Source: Mycobacterium sp. shizuoka-1 (GTDB taxonomy: Bacteria > Actinomycetota > Actinomycetes > Mycobacteriales > Mycobacteriaceae). From it: DNA of 56,590 nt. The notes below the pieces were generated by a model, which saw only the letters and a program-made list of their open reading frames with translations, was not told the DNA's origin and ran no database searches. Shown here one piece after another: positions 8,543 through 17,586 of the stretch. The translations under genes and the position numbers were made by a program. Within the stretch, counting starts at the first letter, position 1. Every line of letters starts with the position of its first letter. The stretch covers positions 125,752 through 182,341 of the forward strand of contig NZ_BEWG01000057.1 in the NCBI RefSeq assembly GCF_002723835.1, in the 5' to 3' direction.

Positions 8543-10342
8543 TCAACTACTCGGCGCGCCCGGCGGCTGCGCGGGTGTCCAGGCCTGCGGCAGGCCCGGC
8601 TGACCGGGAAACAGGAAATCGACGAAAGCCTGTGCGGTCGGCTGAGGCTCGTGATTGGCCAGGCCAGGGCGCTCGTTGGCTTCGACGAACACGTACTCGT
8701 CGCGGGTCACGTCGGGCACCAGAAGGTCGATGCCGGTGACCGGGATGCCGATCGCCGCCGCAGCCGCCACCGCGACCCGGCACAGCTCGGGATGCACGAC
8801 GGCGGTCACGTCATGGATGGTCCCGCCCTGATGCAGGTTGGCGGTGCGGCGCACCCGCAGTCGCTCGCCCTCGTCGAGCACGTCGTCGAACGACCGGCCC
8901 GCCTCGGCCACCGTCGCCTCGGTGACCTCGTCGACCGGGATCCGGGACTCGCCTCCGGTGGCGGCCGCCCGCCGCCGGCTCTGGGTCTCGATCAGCTCCC
9001 GGACGGTGTGCTTGCCGGTGCCCACCACCTCGGCGGGTTTGCGCAGCGCCGCCGCGACGACCTTGCCGTCGATGACCACCAGCCGCAGATCGTCGCCGGG
9101 TGCACGCTGCTCGATCAGCACCTCGGGGTGCTGCTCGCGGGCTCGGGCCAGCGCGGCATCCAGCGCGCCGGGTCCGTCGACCCCGACGGTGATGCCCTTG
9201 CCCTGCTCGCCGCGCGTCGGTTTGACCACGACATCGCCCACTTCGGCCAGGAACGCGTGGTCCTCGGCGTCGAAGGTGGCCAGCCGGCCCCGGGGCACCA
9301 CGATGCCGGCCTCCGACACGATGCGCCGGGTCAGCCGCTTGTCGTCGCAGCGGCTCATCGCCACCGCGGAGGTGTATTCGCTCAACGACTCCCGCGTCAC
9401 CACGCTGCGGCCGCCGTGCGACAGCCGCATCTCGCCGGTCTCGGCGTCGAGCACCTCGACCCGGATGCCACGCCGCATGGCCTCGTCGGCGATGATCCGC
9501 GCATAGGGGTTCAGATCGTCGACGGTTTCCGACGCCGGGGTGAACAGCGGTTCGTTGATCGCGTTCTTGCGTTTGACCGCGAGCACCGGCACCCGCTGGA
9601 AACCCAGTTTCTCGTACAGCGCGATCGCGGCCTCGTTGTCGTAGGCCACCGACAGGTCCAGGTAGGCGCGCTGCCGGCTCTGGAAGATCGCGGCCAGCGC
9701 ACGGGTGAGCGAGGCCCCGACCCCGGGCAGGCTGGTGGTCGGGTCGACCGCCAGCGTCCACAGGCTCGCACCGTCCTCGGGGTCGTTGAACAGCCGCTTG
9801 TGATCCACCCCGGTGACCGTGCCGATCACCGACCCGTCGTCGTCGCGCACCGCGACCAGATACTCCACCGCATCGCAGTGCAGGTGGTTGTTCCAGATCA
9901 CCTCGGTGGGGGCGGCCACCATGCCGCAGCGCAGGTAGACCCGGTTCATCTCGTCGGCTTCGGCGGCATCCCGCAGCGGCCGCACCGAGAACCCGATCGG
10001 ACCAGGCGGCTCGGGGTCGTCGTCGGGTAGCCGCCACCGGTAGGTGTGGCTGGGGTCGATGAACAGCTCGGCCGGCGATTTGGCCACCAGCACGTGCGAT
10101 TCCCTGGCGTAGATGCAGATGTCCCTGCGGCCCTTGGCCTCGTGTGCCAGGACGGCGGCCAGCTTGTCGGGGTCTTCGAAAGTCTGCCCGAAAATGAGCC
10201 TGCCCCAACCGAGTTCGAGGACGACATCGTCGGACATCTCTTCGACCAGATGCGGCGGCGACGCGTCGTGCAGGCCGAGGGTGATGGCCTCGGTGGCGGT
10301 GCCGATGCGCGATCCGCCTCCGGCTACTCGCTGGGTGCTCAT
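8543..10342 (-). CDS. ngg: N-acetylglutaminylglutamine synthetase (GNAT plus ATP-grasp)
   Basis: Predicted to make N-acetylglutaminylglutamine, the dipeptide precursor of the osmolyte NAGGN. The 599 residues hold an acetyltransferase core at about 118-257 (ending in LYEKLGFQRV) and a C-terminal ATP-grasp ligase with VVVKPTRGEQGKGITVG (371-387) and VFVEANERPGL (551-561). This GNAT plus ATP-grasp fusion beside an asparagine-synthetase-like gene is the known NAGGN arrangement. The ATG at 10342 overlaps the stop of the amidotransferase gene by ATGA, so the pair is translationally coupled. The same frame is open much further upstream, but that part overlaps the partner gene. Confidence 0.9.
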   Translation of the reverse strand: MSTQRVAGGGSRIGTATEAITLGLHDASPPHLVEEMSDDVVLELGWGRLIFGQTFEDPDKLAAVLAHEAKGRRDICIYARESHVLVAKSPAELFIDPSHTYRWRLPDDDPEPPGPIGFSVRPLRDAAEADEMNRVYLRCGMVAAPTEVIWNNHLHCDAVEYLVAVRDDDGSVIGTVTGVDHKRLFNDPEDGASLWTLAVDPTTSLPGVGASLTRALAAIFQSRQRAYLDLSVAYDNEAAIALYEKLGFQRVPVLAVKRKNAINEPLFTPASETVDDLNPYARIIADEAMRRGIRVEVLDAETGEMRLSHGGRSVVTRESLSEYTSAVAMSRCDDKRLTRRIVSEAGIVVPRGRLATFDAEDHAFLAEVGDVVVKPTRGEQGKGITVGVDGPGALDAALARAREQHPEVLIEQRAPGDDLRLVVIDGKVVAAALRKPAEVVGTGKHTVRELIETQSRRRAAATGGESRIPVDEVTEATVAEAGRSFDDVLDEGERLRVRRTANLHQGGTIHDVTAVVHPELCRVAVAAAAAIGIPVTGIDLLVPDVTRDEYVFVEANERPGLANHEPQPTAQAFVDFLFPGQPGLPQAWTPAQPPGAPSS

Positions 10343-12147
10343 GCGGCCGGCCCGGTGATGCCGTGCTGCTGCAGCCACAATTCGAGCAGGCCGATCTGCC
10401 ACAGCTCGTTGCCGCGCAGCGGGGTCAGCCGGCCGTTGGGATCGGCGAGCAGCCGTTCGACGGCCTCGGGGCGGAACAGGCCGCGCTCCTTGGCCTGCGG
10501 TGCGTACAGCGCGTCGCGGACCATGTCCAGGTAGGGCCCTTCCAGGTGGGTCAGGGCGGGCACCGGAAAGTACCCCTTCGGCCGGTCGATCACCTCGGCC
10601 GGGATCACCCGGCGGGCAGCCTCTTTCAGAACTCCCTTGCCGCCGTGTGCGGTCTTGTATCCCGGCGGGCAGGTGGCCGCCAGCTCGACGAGCTCGTGGT
10701 CGAGGAACGGCACCCGGCCTTCCAGGCCCCAGGCCATCGTCATGTTGTCGACCCGTTTCACCGGATCGTCGACCAGCATCACCGTGGTGTCCAGGCGCAG
10801 CGCGCGGTCCACGCCGCTCTGGGCGCCGGCGCGGGCGAAGTGCTCGGCGACGAATGCCAGGCTGGGATCGTCGGAGCCGGCCAGGCGCTCGTCGGCCAGC
10901 AGGGCCGCCACGCCGTCGTGATCGCGGTCGAAGAACGCCGCCCGGTAGCGGGCGACCGACCCGTCGACGCTGGCGGCGTCGGGCTCGTTCATCGGCAGAT
11001 ACCAGTGGTAGCCGGCGAACACCTCGTCGGCGCCCTGCCCGGACTGCACCACCTTGACATGCTTGGCGACCTCCTGGCTGAGCAGGTAGAACGCCACACA
11101 GTCGTGGGAGACCATCGGCTCGCTCATCGCGCCGATCGCACCTTCGAGAGCGGGCAGCATCCGGGCGGTGTCGATGCGGATCTGGTGGTGGTCGGTGCCG
11201 AAGCGCTTGGCCACGATGTCGGAGTAGACGAACTCGTCGCCCTTGACGCCGCCGACCGACTCGAAGCCGATCGAGAACGTCGAGAGCCCGGCCTGGCCCG
11301 CCTCGGCCAGCAGCCCGACGATCAGGCTGGAATCCACCCCGCCGGAGAGCAGACAGCCGACCGGGACATCCGCGACCAGGCGCCGCTTGACGGCCGTGCG
11401 CAGGGCATCGAGGACCGCGTCCTCCCAGTCCCGTTCGCTCCACCCGGCGTGGTCGTCGCGGCGAGTGAAATCCGGTTCCCAATAGGTGATTTCACGACGT
11501 CGACCGTCGGGTTCGACCACCAGCAGGGTGCCGGGAGGCAGCTTGCGCACGCCGCACAGGATGGTGCGCGGGGCGGGCACCACCGAATGGAAGCTGAGGT
11601 AGTGGTGCAACGCGATCGGGTCGATGTGGGTGTCGACGCCGCCCCCGGCCAGCAGCGCCGGCAGCGACGATGCGAAGCGCAGGCGGCGGGAGTCCTCCGA
11701 GATGTAGAGCGGCTTGATGCCCAGACGATCACGGCCCAAGACCACCCGGCCACTGTCGCGCTCGGTGATGGCGAAGGCGAACATCCCGTGCAACCGCTCG
11801 ACGAATCGGTCGCCCCAGTGGTGGTAGGCCTTGAGTAACACCTCGGTGTCGCTGTGGGAGAAGAACCGGTATCCGTGGCCGGCGAGTTCGTCGCGCAGGG
11901 CCTCGTAGTTGTAGATGCAGCCGTTCCAGCAGATCGTCAGGCCGAGGTCGGCGTCCACCATCGGCTGGGCACCGGCCTCGGACAGATCGATGATCTTCAG
12001 CCGGCGATGGCCGAGCGCCACCCGGCCCTGGGACCACACGCCCGCGCCGTCCGGCCCGCGCGGCTCCATCGTCTCGGCCATGGCCGCCACCGCGGCCACA
12101 TCGGGGGCCTGATTGTCGAGACGGACTTCACCCGCCGCTCCACACAT
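10339..12147 (-). CDS. N-acetylglutaminylglutamine amidotransferase (asparagine synthetase family)
   Basis: Predicted to convert N-acetylglutaminylglutamine to its amide, NAGGN. The ATG at 12147 makes Cys the second residue, as the class II glutaminase needs an N-terminal nucleophile; the frame is open further upstream to 12345 but those residues are not expected. After the glutaminase domain (RGPD, WNGCIYNY, GMFAFA) comes the synthetase domain with the PP-loop SGGVDSS at 268-274 and QGADEVFAGYHWY. At 602 residues it has normal length. It is first of a two-gene operon with ngg. A plain asparagine synthetase is the alternative, made unlikely by the partner. Confidence 0.88.
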   Translation of the reverse strand: MCGAAGEVRLDNQAPDVAAVAAMAETMEPRGPDGAGVWSQGRVALGHRRLKIIDLSEAGAQPMVDADLGLTICWNGCIYNYEALRDELAGHGYRFFSHSDTEVLLKAYHHWGDRFVERLHGMFAFAITERDSGRVVLGRDRLGIKPLYISEDSRRLRFASSLPALLAGGGVDTHIDPIALHHYLSFHSVVPAPRTILCGVRKLPPGTLLVVEPDGRRREITYWEPDFTRRDDHAGWSERDWEDAVLDALRTAVKRRLVADVPVGCLLSGGVDSSLIVGLLAEAGQAGLSTFSIGFESVGGVKGDEFVYSDIVAKRFGTDHHQIRIDTARMLPALEGAIGAMSEPMVSHDCVAFYLLSQEVAKHVKVVQSGQGADEVFAGYHWYLPMNEPDAASVDGSVARYRAAFFDRDHDGVAALLADERLAGSDDPSLAFVAEHFARAGAQSGVDRALRLDTTVMLVDDPVKRVDNMTMAWGLEGRVPFLDHELVELAATCPPGYKTAHGGKGVLKEAARRVIPAEVIDRPKGYFPVPALTHLEGPYLDMVRDALYAPQAKERGLFRPEAVERLLADPNGRLTPLRGNELWQIGLLELWLQQHGITGPAA

Positions 12148-12241
12148 CGATCCCGACCCATCCCGTCTGCTCGCTGACTCGGCCCTCCTATTTACCCGGG
12201 CGGCGCGGATTTCAACCGGGCCGAGACGTCCCTCACATAAA

Positions 12242-12295
12242 CCGCGCCCCTCGGCCAGGGGCACGAGGGGCGCGGGGCCCGCCTCACGACGGGCC
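12242..12295 (-). terminator. Two strong hairpins between permease and NAGGN operon
   Basis: A perfect 12-bp stem (arms at 12242-12253 and 12264-12275, 10-nt loop) lies directly beside a second one with arms GGCCCG and CGGGCC (12276-12281, 12290-12295). They sit between the permease stop at 12320 and the amidotransferase start at 12147, both on the minus strand. They could end permease transcription or act as an attenuator; no T tract decides it. Confidence 0.55.
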
Positions 12296-12319
12296 TGGGG
12301 TGTGGTCTCCTTCAGCGAG

Positions 12320-13891
12320 TCAGGAAACCCCCTCCAGCTCTTCACCGGTCACGTCGACCTGCTTGATCGGGCCGGTGAACCAGTTCTTCACCGATGCGTG
12401 CCAGTAGATCCACAGCAGGATCAGTACACCGCCGACGACCAACGGCGTGTAGTTGACGAACTTCCACTCGAAGCTGGCATCCCACGGTGCGCCGCCGATC
12501 GAGGTGGGGAACATCGCGATGATCGAGGTGATGATGATCTCGGCCAACGCCAGGGGAGCCATCCACTTGTGGTGCCCCCGCAGGTTCCACCGCCCCAGCG
12601 GGAACGAGTCACCGGCCTTCCAGCGGAAGTAGATCGGCACCGCGAAGCACAGGTACAGACCCACCACGCCGATCGACACCACCGCGAAGAATGCGATCGG
12701 GACCGGAGCGCCGTTGATGTCCACCTCGACCAGCGCGGGCAGCGTCAGTACTGCCGCGATCGCGGCGGTGATCATCACGGCATTGGCCGGAACTTTGCCG
12801 GCGTTGACCTTCGACCACAGCTGGTGACCCGGCACCGCCCGGTCACGGCTGAACGCGAACAGCATGCGCGAGGCGCTGGTCTGGCAGGCGGTGGTGCAGA
12901 ACAGCTGGCCCGCCGTCGAGATCAGCAACACCGCACCGGCCCACTTGGAGTCCAGCGCCTGGCTGAAGATCGTGGCCACCGCGCCGCCACCGGCGGTGAC
13001 GCCGTCGACGTCCTGCACGGCGAACAGGAAGGTCAGCAGCAGGATCCAGCCGCCGATCGCCGAGTAGAAGATCGACCGCCAGATGCCCTTGGCGGCGCCG
13101 TCGGCGGCGCTCTTGGTCTCCTCGGACAGGTGAGCCGACGCGTCGTAGCCGGTGATCGTGTACTGCGTCAGGATTGCCGACATCGGCAGCACGAACAGCA
13201 GGAACCCAAACCCTGAGGTGGACCCGCCGAAGAAGCCGGTGTTGTTGACCGTGGTGGTGAACACCGTGGACAAGCTGGCGTGCTGTGCGGGCAGCGCCCA
13301 CAGGATCACGATGACCGCCGCGGCACCGAAGACGTGCCACCACACCGAGATGTTGTTGATCACGGCCAGCAGGTGGCTGGAGAAGATGTTGATGGTCGCG
13401 ACGATCACCAGGATGACCAGGAACATGATGAACGTCCGCGTCAGGCTGTAGCCGGCCAGCCAGCTCTCGCTGAACGTGCCCAGCGTCAGGTCCAGGAACG
13501 TCGCCGACCCGTAGGCCACCGAGGCCAGGATGGCGATCAGCCCGACCAGGTTCAGCCATCCGGTGTAGAACCCGGCCTTGGGTCCACCGAGTTTGGCTGC
13601 CCACCAATAGATCCCGCCCGATGTCGGGAACGCCGACACCATTTCGGACATGCACAGCCCGATCATCAGGATGAACACCGACAGAATCGGCCAACCCCAG
13701 GCGATGGCCGCCGGGCCGCCGTTGTTCCAGCCCAGGCCGAACGACGTGAAGCAGCCGGCCAGGATGGAGATGATCGAGAACGAGATGGCGAAGTTGGAGA
13801 ACCCGGACCAGGACCGGTGCAGCTCCTGGGTATAGCCGAGGCTGGCAAGGTGCCGTTCGTCCTCGTCGAGTATTTCGTGACCCTCTGGCAC
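12320..13891 (-). CDS. APC-superfamily amino-acid permease
   Basis: A 523-residue inner-membrane secondary transporter with about 12 hydrophobic spans. The N-terminal FSNFAISFSIISILAG and the GGPAAIAWGW / SGGIYWWAAKLGG segments are typical of the GABA/polyamine/choline-type (ACT) branch of APC permeases. I chose GTG at 13891 because AAGGAG lies 7-8 nt upstream and the more upstream residues are Arg-rich and unlike the family. It is divergent from the glutamine-synthetase-like operon, so import of an amine or amino acid that this operon degrades is a reasonable inference. Substrate is not determined. Confidence 0.88.
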   Translation of the reverse strand: MPEGHEILDEDERHLASLGYTQELHRSWSGFSNFAISFSIISILAGCFTSFGLGWNNGGPAAIAWGWPILSVFILMIGLCMSEMVSAFPTSGGIYWWAAKLGGPKAGFYTGWLNLVGLIAILASVAYGSATFLDLTLGTFSESWLAGYSLTRTFIMFLVILVIVATINIFSSHLLAVINNISVWWHVFGAAAVIVILWALPAQHASLSTVFTTTVNNTGFFGGSTSGFGFLLFVLPMSAILTQYTITGYDASAHLSEETKSAADGAAKGIWRSIFYSAIGGWILLLTFLFAVQDVDGVTAGGGAVATIFSQALDSKWAGAVLLISTAGQLFCTTACQTSASRMLFAFSRDRAVPGHQLWSKVNAGKVPANAVMITAAIAAVLTLPALVEVDINGAPVPIAFFAVVSIGVVGLYLCFAVPIYFRWKAGDSFPLGRWNLRGHHKWMAPLALAEIIITSIIAMFPTSIGGAPWDASFEWKFVNYTPLVVGGVLILLWIYWHASVKNWFTGPIKQVDVTGEELEGVS

Positions 13892-13963
13892 GGCTCTTCT
13901 CCTTCTGATCCGTTCTGGGCATCGATGGCGGAGAGGCGTCGACCGGCGCTCTCTGGTTAGGGA

Positions 13964-13979
13964 CAATAGGCCGCTATTG
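13964..13979. promoter_or_regulatory. Dyad CAATAG-N4-CTATTG in divergent control region
   Basis: Perfect 6-bp arms around GCCG, 73 bp before the permease start and 128 bp before the glnA4-like start. A candidate operator, perhaps for the GntR-family regulator at 18367; assignment is inferred. Confidence 0.45.
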
Positions 13980-14026
13980 GTCTGGTGTCCTACCTTTGGA
14001 GTGACGTTTATGTAAATCTGGAGGAC

Positions 14027-14049
14027 GACATCGCCGCGGCGGCGATGTC
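14027..14049. promoter_or_regulatory. 23-bp near-perfect palindrome upstream of glnA4-like gene
   Basis: Arms GACATCGCCGC and GCGGCGATGTC (11 bp each) flank a single G. With a one-base centre it reads more like a protein-binding site than an RNA hairpin. It ends 57 bp before the GTG of the operon. Confidence 0.5.
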
Positions 14050-14106
14050 CAATGGTTGACTTTCCGTCGAATCATCTGCGAACCGCCGCTATCGAGAGGG
14101 ACACCC

Positions 14107-15492
14107 GTGACGTCTGGAGGTGTGGGCCGGCGCCGGCCCGGTCTGTTGGTGCAGGCCGAGCTGGAAGCGATGGTGGCCGCCGGTGAGATCGACACGGTGA
14201 TCGTCGCCTTCACCGACATGCAGGGCCGGCTGACCGGCAAGCGGGTCGCGGCGCGGCTGTTCGTCGAGGAGGTGGCCGCGCACGGCTCGGAGTGTTGCAA
14301 CTACCTGCTGGCCGTCGACGTGGACATGAACACCGTCGACGGATATGCGATGTCGAGCTGGGAGTCCGGCTACGGCGACATGGTGATGACCCCGGACTTC
14401 TCCACGCTGCGCGTGCTGCCGTGGCTGCCGGGGACCGCGCTGGTGATGGCCGACCTGTCCTGGGTCGATGGCGGCCCGGTGAACCCGGCCCCGCGCAGCA
14501 TCCTGCGCACCCAGCTGGACCGATTGGCCCAGCGCGGCCTGGAGGCGTTCGTCGGCACCGAACTGGAGTTCATGGTGTTCGACGACACCTACCGGGCGGC
14601 CTGGGCGGCCGGGTACCGGGGGCTGTCCAAGGCCACCGACTACAACGTCGACTACGCGATCCACGCCTCCACCCGGATGGAGCCGCTGCTGCGCGACATC
14701 CGCCTCGGCATGGACGGCGCCGGGATGTACTGCGAAGGGGTCAAGGGCGAGTGCAACTTCGGCCAGCAGGAGATCGCGTTCCGCTACGACAGCGCCCTGG
14801 TCACCTGCGACAACCACACCATCTACAAGAACGGCGCCAAAGAGATCGCCGACCAGCACGGTAAGAGTCTGACGTTCATGGCGAAATACGATGAGCGCGA
14901 AGGCAACAGCTGTCACATCCACATCTCGCTGCGCGGCACCGACGGTTCTCCGGTCTTCGCTGATGCCGACGAGCCGCTGGGGATGTCGCCGATGTTCCGC
15001 AGCTTCATCGCCGGCCAGCTGGCCACACTGCGTGAGCTGACCCTGTTCTATGCGCCGAACATCAACTCCTACAAGCGTTTCGTCGAGGGCAGCTTCGCGC
15101 CGACGGCGATCGCCTGGGGGCTGGACAACCGGACCTGCGCGCTGCGCGTCGTCGGCCACGGCCATTCCATGCGGATGGAATGCCGGGCGCCCGGCGGCGA
15201 CGTCAACCAGTACCTGGCGGTGGCCGCGCTGATCGCCGGCGGTCTGTACGGCATCGACAACGGGCTGGAGCTGCCCGACGCCTACGCCGGAAACGCGTAC
15301 ACCAGCGGCGCGCAGCGGCTACCGACCACGTTGGCCGAGGCCGCCGCGCTGTTCGAAGGCTCCACGATTGCCCGTGAGGCATTCGGCGACGAGGTCGTCG
15401 AGCACTACCTCAACAACGCGCGCATCGAGCTGGCCGCATTCAATTCCGCGGTCACCGACTGGGAAAGGGTGCGCGGCTTTGAACGGCTCTAG
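14107..15492 (+). CDS. glnA4: Glutamine-synthetase-like gamma-glutamyl-amine ligase
   Basis: A 461-residue member of the GS-III/GlnA4/PuuA-like branch. Catalytic-type segments are present: GTELEFMVF (metal Glu), CEGVKGECNFGQQEI, GNSCHIHISL (the HxH metal/ammonia site) and GSFAPTAIAWG with NRTCALRVVGHG. In M. tuberculosis the ortholog by position is glnA4 (Rv2860c). Because a gamma-glutamyl hydrolase, an aldehyde dehydrogenase and an SDR follow, I infer it ligates glutamate to an amine (polyamine or ethanolamine-type) rather than making glutamine. The GTG at 14107 follows GAGAGGG; the open frame reaches 14056. Confidence 0.9.
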   Translation: MTSGGVGRRRPGLLVQAELEAMVAAGEIDTVIVAFTDMQGRLTGKRVAARLFVEEVAAHGSECCNYLLAVDVDMNTVDGYAMSSWESGYGDMVMTPDFSTLRVLPWLPGTALVMADLSWVDGGPVNPAPRSILRTQLDRLAQRGLEAFVGTELEFMVFDDTYRAAWAAGYRGLSKATDYNVDYAIHASTRMEPLLRDIRLGMDGAGMYCEGVKGECNFGQQEIAFRYDSALVTCDNHTIYKNGAKEIADQHGKSLTFMAKYDEREGNSCHIHISLRGTDGSPVFADADEPLGMSPMFRSFIAGQLATLRELTLFYAPNINSYKRFVEGSFAPTAIAWGLDNRTCALRVVGHGHSMRMECRAPGGDVNQYLAVAALIAGGLYGIDNGLELPDAYAGNAYTSGAQRLPTTLAEAAALFEGSTIAREAFGDEVVEHYLNNARIELAAFNSAVTDWERVRGFERL

Positions 15493-15496
15493 CCGG

Positions 15497-16228
15497 ATGG
15501 ACCGCCCCGTCATCGGGCTGACGACCTATCTGCAGCAGGCCCGCAGCGGAATCTGGGACGTGCACGCCAGCTTCCTGCCGGGCATCTATCTGCAAGGTGT
15601 CACCCTGGCAGGCGGCATCGCCATGCTGCTGCCGCCGCAGCCGGTGGACGCCGAGATCGCCGGCCGGGTGCTCGACGGGATCGACGGGCTGATCATCACC
15701 GGCGGCCGGGATGTCGACCCCGCGGCCTACGGCCACGACGCACACCCGAACACCGACCAGCCCGACAGCGACCGCGACGCCTGGGAATTCGCCCTGGTGG
15801 CCGCGGCCATGCGACGGCATCTGCCGCTGCTCGGGATCTGCCGCGGCGCGCAGGTGCTCAACGTGGCGCTGGGCGGCACCCTGCATCAGCACCTGCCCGA
15901 CCTCGTCGGCCACACCCGCCACCAGCAGGGCAACGCAGTGTTCACCACCTCGACGATCCAGACGGTGGCGGGCAGCAGGCTGGCCGGGCTGGTGGGGGAG
16001 AGCACGACCGCGCAGTGCTATCACCATCAGGCCATCGACCGGCTCGGTGACGGCCTGATGGTCAGCGCGCTGGACGGCGAAGGCGTGATCGAGGGCGTCG
16101 AGGTTCCCGGCGACGACTTCGTGCTGGCCGTGCAGTGGCATCCCGAGGAGACGTTGGACGATCTTCGAGTCTTCGCCGGCCTGGTCGAGGCCGCGCGGGT
16201 GTATACGACAGAGAGAGTAGGAAGTTGA
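15497..16228 (+). CDS. Gamma-glutamyl-amine hydrolase, class I amidotransferase family (PuuD-like)
   Basis: A 243-residue cytosolic hydrolase of the peptidase C26 family, expected to cleave the gamma-glutamyl bond after oxidation of the amine part. The nucleophile is in GICRGAQ, and the His/Glu pair in VQWHPEE near the C-terminus. The ATG at 15497 lies 4 nt after the preceding stop, and DRPVIGLTTY is a family-typical N-terminus. It corresponds to Rv2859c by position. The stop overlaps the TTG start of the next gene. Confidence 0.92.
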   Translation: MDRPVIGLTTYLQQARSGIWDVHASFLPGIYLQGVTLAGGIAMLLPPQPVDAEIAGRVLDGIDGLIITGGRDVDPAAYGHDAHPNTDQPDSDRDAWEFALVAAAMRRHLPLLGICRGAQVLNVALGGTLHQHLPDLVGHTRHQQGNAVFTTSTIQTVAGSRLAGLVGESTTAQCYHHQAIDRLGDGLMVSALDGEGVIEGVEVPGDDFVLAVQWHPEETLDDLRVFAGLVEAARVYTTERVGS

Positions 16229-17586
16229 TAACCGAACTGGTCAATCCGGCCACAGAGCAGCCGCTGCGGACGGTCGAGCTGACCGACGCCGCCGGTGTCG
16301 ACGACGCCGTCGCGCGCGCCAAGGTTGCGCAGAAGGCATGGGCGGCAAAGGCTCCCGCCGAGCGAGCGGCCGCACTGCGGGCGTTCGCCGCGGTGGTCGA
16401 CGCCCATGTCGCTGAGCTGGCCGCCCTGGAGGTGGCCAACTCGGGGCATCCCGTCGGCGCCGCCGAATGGGAGGCCGGTCATGTGCGGGACGTGCTCCAG
16501 TTCTACTCGGCCACACCGGAGCGGTTGTCGGGCAAGCAGATTCCGGTGGCCGGCGGGCTGGACGTGACGTTCAACGAGCCGATGGGGGTGATCGGGGTCA
16601 TCACCCCGTGGAACTTCCCGATGCCGATCGCGGTATGGGGTTTCGCGCCCGCGCTGGCGGCCGGCAACGCGGTGGTGCTCAAGCCCGCCGAGTGGACTCC
16701 GCTGACCTCCATGCGGCTCGGCGAGCTCGCGGTGGAAGCCGGATTGCCCGCCGACCTGTTCCAGGTGTTGCCCGGGCGCGGGTCGGTGGTCGGGGAGCGG
16801 TTCATCACCCACCCGGATGTCCGCAAGATCGTGTTCACCGGCTCCACCGAGGTCGGCACCAAGGTGATGGCCGGTGCGGCCAACCAGATCAAGCGGGTGA
16901 CCCTCGAATTGGGCGGCAAGAGCGCCAATATCGTGTTCGCCGACTGCGATCTAGAGAAGGCCGCGGCCACTGCGCCCTACGGGGTCTTCGACAACGCCGG
17001 CCAGGACTGCTGTGCCCGTAGCCGGATCCTGGTGCAGCGCAGCGTGTTCGACAAGTTCATGGAGATGCTCGAACCGGCCGTCAAGGGCCTGGTCGTCGGC
17101 GATCCCGCCGCCAGGGAGACCGAGATGGGTCCGCTGGTGTCGCGCAAGCATTTCGAGTCGGTGGCCGCCTACGTGCCCGACGACGCGCCGGTGGCCTTCC
17201 GCGGCTCGGCGCCGAGTGGACCCGGATTCTGGTTCCCGCCCACGGTGCTCACCCCGGCGCGCACCGACCGCACGGTCACCGAGGAGATCTTCGGACCGGT
17301 CGTCACGGTGCTGCCGTTCGAAGACGAGGCCGACGCGATCGCCCTGGCCAACGACACCGAATACGGTCTGTCCGGCTCGATCTGGACCGACAACCTGTCG
17401 CGGGCGGTCCGGGTCTCCCGAGCGGTGGAGGCCGGCAACCTGAGCGTCAACTCCCATTCGTCGGTGCGGTACAACACCCCGTTCGGCGGGTTCAAGCAAT
17501 CCGGGCTTGGCCGTGAGCTCGGTCCCGATGCGCCCCTGCACTTCACCGAAACAAAGAACGTCTTTTTCGCAGTAGAGGAGAGCTAG
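16225..17586 (+). CDS. aldC: NAD(P)-dependent aldehyde dehydrogenase
   Basis: Oxidises an aldehyde, here probably a gamma-glutamyl-aminoaldehyde of the same pathway, to the acid. The ALDH marks are PWNFPM (Asn), LELGGKSANIVF (general-base Glu), NAGQDCCARSR (catalytic Cys) and the EEIFGPV segment. I chose TTG at 16225: it overlaps the previous stop (TTGA), is preceded by GAGTAGGAAG and gives 453 residues, close to AldC of M. tuberculosis (455 as I recall). The SDR gene begins immediately after the stop, with no spacer. Confidence 0.93.
   Translation: MITELVNPATEQPLRTVELTDAAGVDDAVARAKVAQKAWAAKAPAERAAALRAFAAVVDAHVAELAALEVANSGHPVGAAEWEAGHVRDVLQFYSATPERLSGKQIPVAGGLDVTFNEPMGVIGVITPWNFPMPIAVWGFAPALAAGNAVVLKPAEWTPLTSMRLGELAVEAGLPADLFQVLPGRGSVVGERFITHPDVRKIVFTGSTEVGTKVMAGAANQIKRVTLELGGKSANIVFADCDLEKAAATAPYGVFDNAGQDCCARSRILVQRSVFDKFMEMLEPAVKGLVVGDPAARETEMGPLVSRKHFESVAAYVPDDAPVAFRGSAPSGPGFWFPPTVLTPARTDRTVTEEIFGPVVTVLPFEDEADAIALANDTEYGLSGSIWTDNLSRAVRVSRAVEAGNLSVNSHSSVRYNTPFGGFKQSGLGRELGPDAPLHFTETKNVFFAVEES

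Noticed and set aside
10343..11482. Upstream extension of the ngg frame to a 979-residue protein
   Set aside because: It is the shadow of the amidotransferase gene on the same strand; Arg/Gly-rich and without domain. ATG at 10342 gives the proper N-terminus.
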